Shown here one piece after another: positions 1 through 4,473 of a stretch of 8,711 nt of DNA. The stretch's first letter is position 1; each line of letters starts with the position of its first letter. A model generated the notes under the pieces. That model saw nothing but the letters and a program-made list of their open reading frames with translations. It ran no database searches and had not been told where the DNA came from. The translations under genes were made by a program, and so were the position numbers. Where the stretch lies: NCBI GenBank assembly GCA_964508055.1, contig CAZDRI010000039.1, forward strand, positions 1 through 8,711, read 5' to 3'. Source of the stretch: CAZDRI01 sp964508055. Lineage in GTDB: Bacteria; Pseudomonadota; Gammaproteobacteria; PS1; Pseudothioglobaceae.

Positions 1-231
1 AAATTAATAAAATTACTTGATTTTTAAGACAGTATCTGAACTTGGTTCAGGGCAGCATGACATGGAATACTTTGGTCACCCTGTACTTGGTTCAGGGCAG
101 TATGACAGTAAATTAAATGAAAAAATAGCTAATGACGCAAAGGTGTAAAAGTCTCAAATTATCTATCCAACACAGCGGCTTTAAATAAAAATTTAGGTGC
201 AATGAAAATAAAAAGCAACCAAAACCAGAAT
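1..231. other. Intergenic region downstream of htpG
   Basis: No recognisable gene is visible here. The stretch holds two G-rich palindromic repeat copies (36-107, listed separately). A short plus-strand open frame runs from about 11 to the TAA at 146-148, with a possible ATG at 62, and passes through both repeats. Bases 149-231 are plain AT-rich sequence. I see no GC-rich stem followed by a T run that would serve as an intrinsic terminator for htpG, which ends at 232 on the minus strand. Confidence 0.6.
36..107. repeat. Two copies of a palindromic G-rich repeat
   Basis: A 23-base unit beginning ACTTGGTTCAGGGCAG and ending ATGACA occurs at 40-62 and again at 85-107. The copies differ at one base (C or T before ATGACA) and start 45 bases apart. 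Each copy carries a hairpin. The first is CTGAAC (36-41), loop TTG, GTTCAG (45-50). The second is CCCTGTAC (79-86), loop TTG, GTTCAGGG (90-97), with one mismatched pair. The composition is much more G-rich than the flanks. The core resembles short palindromic elements of the CCTGAAC-loop-GTTCAGG kind that are dispersed in several proteobacterial genomes, so a dispersed non-coding repeat is the likeliest reading. Membership of a named family is inference. Confidence 0.7.
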
Positions 232-2109
232 TTAGTCTATTAGCTTATTAACTCTTTTGACAAATTCAGTTGGATTTTTAATTTGTCCACCTTCTGCTAA
301 AACAGCTTGATCAAAAAGCACATAAATTAAATCATTATCAAATTTATCTTTTAATTTTTTAACTAATTTATGTTCTGGGTTTAACTCTAATATTGGTTTA
401 AAATCAGGTACTTGTTGTCCAAGTGATTTCATAATTCTTTCCATATTAGCACCCATTTCATTTTCGTCAGCAACTAAACAACTTGGGGATTCTTTTAATC
501 TATCACTAATTTTAATATCTTTCACAGAATCAGCTAATACCTCTTTTGCTTTTTTAATTACTTTTTGATAATCCTTTTGAGTTTTTTCTTTATCTTTTTT
601 AGTTTTTTCATCTGCTAAGTTGTCAATATCACCTTTAGCCACTGATTTTAATTTTTTACCTTCATATTCAGTAAAATTATTTACTAACCATTCATCAACT
701 CTATCAGTTAATAAAAGCACTTCAATATTTTTATCTTTAAATATCTCTAAATGAGGTGAGCCTTTAGCTGCTGAATAATTTTCAGCAGTTATATAGTAGA
801 TATGTTCTTGCTTTTTAGCCATTCTTGAAACATAGTCTTTAAAAGATACACTTTGAATATCACTATCTTGATTGGTTGATGCAAAGCGGAGTAGGTTTGC
901 TATTTTATCTTTATTTTGAAAGTCTTCAACAACACCTTCTTTTATGACCATGCCAAATTCTTTCCAAAATTCAGCATATTGTTCAGGTTTGTTAGCAGCC
1001 ATTTTTTCAAGTTCTGCTAGTATTCTTTTAACTGATGCTTGTCTTATTTTATCAATAACTTTATTTTGCTGTAATATTTCTCTAGACACATTCAAGGGTA
1101 GGTCGTTAGTATCAACTATGCCTTTGACAAATCTAAGATACATTGGCATTAAATGTTCAGAGTCTTCCATAATAAATACTTTTTTTACATAAAGCTTAAT
1201 ACCACCTTTTCTTTTTGGCTCCCACAAATCAAAAGGAGCTTTTTTAGGTATATAAAAAAGTGAGATATAATCTTGTGCCCCTTCAACTTTATTATGAATG
1301 TAACTTAAAGGAGGCTCAAAATCATAAGTTAATTCACGATAATAGTCATTGTAATCATCTTTTTTAAGTTTTCTTTTATCTTCAGTCCAAAAAGCACGAG
1401 CTTTATTTACTGTTTCATATTCAATTACTTTTTCTTTTTTAGCCTTTTTGTCTTTATCATCAGTATCAGTTTTTAACATCATAATAGGTACAGTTATATG
1501 ATCAGAATACTTACTGATAACATTTTTAATAGTAAAATCTTCTAAAAATTCTTTAGAATCATTTTTTAAATGTAATGTTACAGATGTGCCGTATTCATTT
1601 AAGTTTGTAGTTTCTAATGAGTATTCACCTTTACCATCAGATATCCACATACTGCCATTACTTTTATCATCTCCAGCTTTCCTAGTAATTAATGTAACTT
1701 TATCAGCAACAATAAATGAAGAATAAAATCCTACGCCAAATTGACCTATTAAGTTTGAAGCTTTGGCTTTGGTTTTATCTAAACTTTCTAAAAATTTTCT
1801 AGTGCCAGAATTAGCAATAGTTCCAATATTAGTCATAACCTCATCTTTAGTCATACCAATACCATTATCTTTAATGGTTATAGTTTTAGCTTTTTTATCA
1901 ATATCTATATAAATTTCTGGTTTATTATTGCCGCCTTCATATAGTTTTTCATTTGAAAGAGCTTCAAATTTAAGTTTATCTACAGCATCTGAGGCATTGG
2001 ATATAAGCTCACGCAAGAATATTTCTTTGTTTGAATATAGTGAATGCACCATAAGGTGTAATAATTGACTTACTTCTGTTTGAAAAGTATAAGTTTGTTT
2101 TTTACTCAT
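232..2109 (-). CDS. htpG: Chaperone protein HtpG (bacterial Hsp90)
   Basis: This is the cytosolic ATP-driven Hsp90 dimer that remodels client proteins under stress, usually together with DnaK. At 625 residues it matches the family (E. coli 624). The N-terminal GHKL ATPase domain (about 1-215) shows LRELISNASDA with catalytic E34 and Mg/ATP-binding N38, then DNGIGM with adenine-binding D81, the lid motif around IGTIANSGT (95-103), and GQFGVGFYS (122-130). A lysine/aspartate-rich linker (about 213-228) precedes the middle domain, which has WEPKRKGGIKLY (296-307) and LNVSREILQ with the ATP-contacting arginine R343. The C-terminal dimerisation domain ends in NKLID and lacks the eukaryotic MEEVD tail, as expected for bacteria. 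The ATG at 2109 is supported by AAAGGGAA about 10 bases upstream and by alignment with the usual N-terminus. It is divergent from thiL, and a heat-shock-type promoter is visible upstream. Confidence 0.98.
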   Translation of the reverse strand: MSKKQTYTFQTEVSQLLHLMVHSLYSNKEIFLRELISNASDAVDKLKFEALSNEKLYEGGNNKPEIYIDIDKKAKTITIKDNGIGMTKDEVMTNIGTIANSGTRKFLESLDKTKAKASNLIGQFGVGFYSSFIVADKVTLITRKAGDDKSNGSMWISDGKGEYSLETTNLNEYGTSVTLHLKNDSKEFLEDFTIKNVISKYSDHITVPIMMLKTDTDDKDKKAKKEKVIEYETVNKARAFWTEDKRKLKKDDYNDYYRELTYDFEPPLSYIHNKVEGAQDYISLFYIPKKAPFDLWEPKRKGGIKLYVKKVFIMEDSEHLMPMYLRFVKGIVDTNDLPLNVSREILQQNKVIDKIRQASVKRILAELEKMAANKPEQYAEFWKEFGMVIKEGVVEDFQNKDKIANLLRFASTNQDSDIQSVSFKDYVSRMAKKQEHIYYITAENYSAAKGSPHLEIFKDKNIEVLLLTDRVDEWLVNNFTEYEGKKLKSVAKGDIDNLADEKTKKDKEKTQKDYQKVIKKAKEVLADSVKDIKISDRLKESPSCLVADENEMGANMERIMKSLGQQVPDFKPILELNPEHKLVKKLKDKFDNDLIYVLFDQAVLAEGGQIKNPTEFVKRVNKLID

Positions 2110-2145
2110 TTTTTATTATTCCCTTTAAAATATAACTTTTACATT

Positions 2146-2171
2146 TATAGGGGTAAATTTAAATTTTTCAA
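2146..2171 (-). promoter_or_regulatory. Putative sigma32 heat-shock promoter of htpG
   Basis: Reading the minus strand, TTGAAA (2171-2166) is followed by a 12-base spacer and CCCCTATA (2153-2146). This resembles the sigma32 pattern of a CTTGAAA -35 and a CCCCAT-type -10 element. It lies 37 bases upstream of the htpG ATG and 20 bases upstream of its Shine-Dalgarno. htpG is a classic sigma32 target in gammaproteobacteria, which supports the call. The -35 end overlaps the first base of the thiL start codon on the other strand. The site is inferred from pattern only. Confidence 0.5.
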
Positions 2172-3076
2172 TGAATGAATTTAATTTAATTGACTTTTAT
2201 TTTAAAAATAATAATTTAAACAAAAATACTATACTAGGAATTGGAGATGATGCTGCAGTAGTAAAAATTAATAATACTAATGTAGTTAGCTGTGTTGACA
2301 CCTTAGTTGAAGGAGTTCATTTTGCTAAAAATTATAAAGCAAAAGATATAGCTACCAAAGCATTAGCAGCTAATTTAAGTGATATTGCTGCTATGGGTGC
2401 TATACCTAAATGGTTCAGTTTAGCCTTAACAATGCCAAAAGTTAATCATAAATGGTTAGCAGAATTTTCTAAATCATTATTCAAAACAGCTAACAAATAC
2501 GATATAGATTTAATAGGCGGTGATACCACAAAAGGCACTTTAACTATTAGCATACAAGTTATTGGAATAACTAAAAAAAATAACTTTTTAACTAGAAGTA
2601 ATGCTAAATTAAATGATGATATTTATGTCTCAGGAACAATAGGGAACGCAGCTCTTGCTTTAAAAGGGTATGAGTCATTAAATGAGTATTTATTTAATCC
2701 AGCTCCAAGAATAGAATTAGGTAAAAATTTAATAGGTGTAGCAAATTCATGCATAGATATATCCGATGGATTATTACAAGATTTAGAGCATATATTAACT
2801 AAAAGTAATGTGGGTGCTAATATAGATTTAGAAAAAATCCCGCTTGGAAATAAACTTAAAAATTATATAAAAGAAACTAATGATTGGTGCTTAGCTCTAG
2901 CAGGAGGAGATGATTATGAGCTTTGTTTTACTGTAGATGAAAAATATAGACCTGAAATTAAAGCTATTTCTAGAAAGCTAAACATAAAGCTTACAAACAT
3001 AGGTAAAATCACCAACGTTCACAAACTGAACATTAAAGGTTTCAACGATAATTGTAAGGGATATAAGCATTTTTAA
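2171..3076 (+). CDS. thiL: Thiamine-monophosphate kinase ThiL
   Basis: ThiL phosphorylates thiamine monophosphate with ATP to give thiamine diphosphate, the last step of the cofactor pathway, in the cytosol. The 301 residues are slightly shorter than E. coli ThiL (325). Signature motifs of the PurM/ThiL-like ATP-binding fold are present: GIGDDAAVV (23-31), VDTLVEGVHF (42-51) with metal-binding D43, NLSDIAAMGA (68-77), LIGGDTTKG (114-122), IDISDGLLQDL (195-205) and GGDDYELCF (245-253). The protein ends GYKHF, close to the E. coli ending GYDHF. The ATG at 2171 fits the family N-terminus (EFNLIDFYF against E. coli EFSLIARYF). No good Shine-Dalgarno precedes it; the nearest purine run, GGGG at 2150-2153, is too far away. 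rfaH follows 12 bases after the stop, so the two are probably co-transcribed. In many proteobacteria thiL sits with nusB or pgpA instead. Confidence 0.96.
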   Translation: MNEFNLIDFYFKNNNLNKNTILGIGDDAAVVKINNTNVVSCVDTLVEGVHFAKNYKAKDIATKALAANLSDIAAMGAIPKWFSLALTMPKVNHKWLAEFSKSLFKTANKYDIDLIGGDTTKGTLTISIQVIGITKKNNFLTRSNAKLNDDIYVSGTIGNAALALKGYESLNEYLFNPAPRIELGKNLIGVANSCIDISDGLLQDLEHILTKSNVGANIDLEKIPLGNKLKNYIKETNDWCLALAGGDDYELCFTVDEKYRPEIKAISRKLNIKLTNIGKITNVHKLNIKGFNDNCKGYKHF

Positions 3077-3088
3077 AATTTGATTGTT

Positions 3089-3598
3089 ATGAAAAAGTGG
3101 TATTTAATTAAAACTAAACCAAGACAAGAACAAAAAGCTAAGCAAAACTTAGAAAATCAACATTACCAAATTTATTTGCCTATGTTAATTTTAAGGAAAA
3201 AACGCAGAGGAATTTGGTTAGAAGTAACAGAGCCTTTGTTTCCAAGTTATTTATTTATTTGCATTGATGATTTAACTGATAATTGGTCTCCAATCAGGTC
3301 AACTAAAGGTGTGGCTAATTTTGTGCGATTTGGTATAGATTCAAAACCAAGCTTTGTTTTTGAAGAAATCATAGAAAATTTAAAAAAATCTGAATATGAG
3401 CAAGGTTTACACAAAAAAGATAGCAGTCAATTTAAAAAAGGTGAGAAAGTTATAATATCAAATGATAGATTTGATAATATCAGTGCAATATTTGATAATA
3501 AATCAAAACAAGATAGAGTTTTTATTTTATTAGATATGTTAGGCAGACAAAACAGAGTTGAAGTGCCAGTAAATGATATTATATCTAAAGCCTACTAG
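3089..3598 (+). CDS. rfaH: RfaH-type transcription antiterminator (NusG paralogue)
   Basis: RfaH is an operon-specific NusG paralogue. It binds paused RNA polymerase at ops elements and suppresses pausing and Rho termination in long surface-polysaccharide and virulence operons. This 169-residue protein (E. coli 162) has an NGN domain (about 1-100) starting MKKWYLIKTKPRQEQKA, with PLFPSYLF (49-56) and STKGVANFVRFG (71-82), all close to the E. coli RfaH equivalents. A short linker follows, then a KOW domain (about 114-169) beginning FKKGEKVIIS. These motifs favour RfaH over housekeeping NusG. The E. coli HTT polymerase-contact triplet aligns with N65-W66-S67 here. I chose the ATG at 3089 over an in-frame TTG at 3080, because it gives the conserved N-terminus and clears the thiL stop. 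Translation may be coupled to thiL, since no strong Shine-Dalgarno is seen. Its stop codon overlaps that of convergent dksA. Confidence 0.9.
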   Translation: MKKWYLIKTKPRQEQKAKQNLENQHYQIYLPMLILRKKRRGIWLEVTEPLFPSYLFICIDDLTDNWSPIRSTKGVANFVRFGIDSKPSFVFEEIIENLKKSEYEQGLHKKDSSQFKKGEKVIISNDRFDNISAIFDNKSKQDRVFILLDMLGRQNRVEVPVNDIISKAY

Positions 3599-4008
3599 TT
3601 GGATTTTTTTTCTTCAATAATCTTACAATCAATGCACTGAGTGGCAGTAGGGCGTGCCTCTAATCTTTCTAAGCTAATTTCAACTCCGCAGGTATCACAA
3701 TAACCATATTCATCTAAATCAATAAGACGCAGCGATTTATTTATTTTATCTATAAGTTTTCTTTCTCTATCTCTAGTCTTAAGCTCAATTGTAAATTCTT
3801 CTTCTAATGTAGCTCTATCATTAACATCTGCTACTTGTGGCACATCGTCTTGCATATGATGAATGCTATCATTCGCCTCTTCAAGAAGTTGTTGTTTCCA
3901 CATGTTTAATTTATTTTTAAAATGCTCTGTCTGAGCCTTATTCATAAATTCTTCGCCTTTTTTGGCTTTATATGTTTTGATATTTTCAAAATAAGATATT
4001 TCTTCCAT
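3595..4008 (-). CDS. dksA: RNA polymerase-binding transcription factor DksA
   Basis: DksA enters the RNA polymerase secondary channel and, with ppGpp, mediates the stringent response. From the ATG at 4008 the product is 137 residues (E. coli 151). YKAKKGEEFMNKAQTEHF (13-30) aligns with the E. coli stretch ending in GEEYMNEAQLAHF. The coiled coil carries tip aspartates D61 and D64 (ADVNDRAT), equivalent to E. coli D71 and D74. The helix EEEFTIELKTRDRERKLI (69-86) follows, then a four-cysteine zinc finger (C104, C107, C125, C128) around LEARPTATQCIDCK. A longer frame begins at a TTG at 4068. That TTG coincides with the proposed -35 box and adds a hydrophobic stretch absent from the family, so I rejected it. 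The shorter in-frame ATG at 3945 would lose conserved residues. There is no clear Shine-Dalgarno. The gene is convergent with rfaH, with a 4-base stop overlap. Confidence 0.96.
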   Translation of the reverse strand: MEEISYFENIKTYKAKKGEEFMNKAQTEHFKNKLNMWKQQLLEEANDSIHHMQDDVPQVADVNDRATLEEEFTIELKTRDRERKLIDKINKSLRLIDLDEYGYCDTCGVEISLERLEARPTATQCIDCKIIEEKKSN

Positions 4009-4039
4009 AATTGATAGTATAAAAATAAAGAAAGCATAA

Positions 4040-4068
4040 TTTATACCTAAAAATAAAAAAAATATCAA
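4040..4068 (-). promoter_or_regulatory. Putative sigma70 promoter of dksA
   Basis: On the minus strand TTGATA (4068-4063) is separated by exactly 17 bases from TATAAA (4045-4040). Each box matches five of six bases of the sigma70 consensus. Transcription would start near 4033, giving a leader of about 25 bases before the ATG at 4008. It would exclude the upstream TTG start, which lies in the -35 box. This is a pattern match only, and the surrounding AT-richness raises the chance of coincidence. Confidence 0.5.
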
Positions 4069-4108
4069 TTATATTTACTTATAAATAATGTATTAGTGAG
4101 GTTTTATT

Positions 4109-4180
4109 TTGTCAAGTCCAGTTAAAAAGCAAACTAAATTGTTACAGTTACAAGCTTCTTTTCGCCATTGGACAGTGTAA
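4109..4180 (+). CDS. Possible small ORF, 23 codons, TTG start
   Basis: After an in-frame TGA at 4097-4099 an open frame runs to TAA at 4178-4180. A TTG at 4109 lies 7 bases after GAGG (4098-4101), a good Shine-Dalgarno spacing in a region where most genes have weak ones. The peptide would be basic and polar, starting MSSPVKKQTKLLQ and ending ASFRHWTV. Its base composition is less AT-rich than the flanks. I do not recognise it. It could be a small protein, the remnant of a decayed gene, or chance. No promoter is convincing; a TATAAA at 4080-4085 lacks a -35 partner. Confidence 0.22.
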   Translation: MSSPVKKQTKLLQLQASFRHWTV

Positions 4181-4268
4181 TTTAAAGCTAATAAATTATT
4201 TTCACTGATTATTAATATGCTAAACAGTAGAGGGGATATATCAATTTTTAGTTTGTTATTTCTATATC

Positions 4269-4290
4269 ATTATGCTAAATTTAACATAAT
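4269..4290. repeat. 22-base near-perfect palindrome
   Basis: The left arm ATTATGCTAAA (4269-4279) and right arm TTTAACATAAT (4280-4290) are reverse complements except for one pair (C4275 opposite A4284). There is no loop, so the shape fits a dimeric repressor operator better than an RNA hairpin. It sits about 90 bases upstream of the proposed nrdA -35 element. The half-site TATGCTAAA also occurs at 4216-4224. It does not match a Fur or FNR consensus that I can recognise. In such AT-rich DNA chance is possible. Confidence 0.4.
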
Positions 4291-4356
4291 ATAAATTATG
4301 CGAACATTTATAAAAACGCTATTGTAAGTGTTAATAAAAATTTTTAATTATTTTTG

Positions 4357-4385
4357 TTGCTAATATTTACTACATATGGTATATT
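4357..4385 (+). promoter_or_regulatory. Candidate nrdA promoter
   Basis: TTGCTA (4357-4362) and TATATT (4380-4385) are 17 bases apart and match the sigma70 boxes at four and five of six positions. The first NrdR-like box (4369-4380) occupies the spacer and touches the -10, which is where a repressor would be expected. Start of transcription would be near 4392, leaving a leader of about 80 bases. Several other TATA-like -10 matches exist nearby, so the assignment is weak. Confidence 0.3.
4369..4380. promoter_or_regulatory. NrdR-box-like site 1 upstream of nrdA
   Basis: ACTACATATGGT is an imperfect version of the NrdR core ACTATATATAGT, matching 10 of 12 positions. NrdR is the ATP/dATP-sensing repressor of ribonucleotide reductase genes and usually binds paired boxes at promoters. 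The centre is 41 bases from that of site 2, close to four helical turns. No nrdR gene is in this window, so the regulator is inferred. Confidence 0.4.
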
Positions 4386-4409
4386 TTCCTAAGATTTTTA
4401 TATATAGAT

Positions 4410-4421
4410 ACTATATATAGT
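4410..4421. promoter_or_regulatory. NrdR-box-like site 2 upstream of nrdA
   Basis: ACTATATATAGT is a perfect 12-base palindrome and matches the core of the NrdR box (ACAC-W-ATATAT-W-GTGT type) at the central positions, although the outer GT/AC bases are not conserved. It lies 52 bases before the nrdA ATG, downstream of the proposed -10. Together with site 1 it forms a tandem pair in helical phase. Confidence 0.5.
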
Positions 4422-4422
4422 T

Positions 4423-4441
4423 TAATAGATTGCATCTATTA
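4423..4441. repeat. Inverted repeat in the nrdA leader
   Basis: TAATAGAT (4423-4430), loop TGC, ATCTATTA (4434-4441) is a perfect 8-base inverted repeat that ends 32 bases before the nrdA start codon. It follows NrdR-like site 2 almost directly. It is AT-rich and so weak as an RNA hairpin. It could be a protein-binding site or chance. Confidence 0.4.
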
Positions 4442-4473
4442 TATTGTTTAACTAAAATTTTTGAGAGAAATAA

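Larger units (their letters stand above)
4069..4473. other. Long intergenic region between dksA and nrdA
   Basis: This 405-base divergent region has no gene of ordinary size. It contains a possible 23-codon ORF (4109-4180), a 22-base near-perfect palindrome (4269-4290), a possible nrdA promoter (4357-4385), two NrdR-box-like palindromes (4369-4380 and 4410-4421) and an inverted repeat near the nrdA start (4423-4441). Three copies of TATGC occur, at 4216, 4271 and 4297. Bases 4181-4268 and 4291-4356 are otherwise very AT-rich and show nothing I can name. No tRNA or intrinsic terminator is evident. Confidence 0.6.

Noticed and set aside
36..97. Repeat hairpins as intrinsic terminators for htpG
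   Set aside because: Neither hairpin is followed by a T run on the minus strand, and they lie more than 130 bases past the htpG stop codon.
944..1192. 82-residue plus-strand ORF antisense to htpG
   Set aside because: It lies wholly inside the strongly supported htpG gene and its translation has no recognisable motif; it is a shadow frame.
3080..3088. Upstream TTG start for rfaH
   Set aside because: It adds three residues not seen in the family and has no ribosome-binding site; the ATG at 3089 gives the conserved N-terminus.
3591..3611. CCTACTAGTTGG followed by a T run, as a terminator for rfaH
   Set aside because: The near-palindrome has mismatches and no adequate loop, so a stable hairpin is unlikely, and the T run lies within dksA coding sequence.
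4009..4068. N-terminal extension of dksA from a TTG at 4068
   Set aside because: It adds 20 hydrophobic residues not found in DksA, and the TTG lies within the proposed -35 box.
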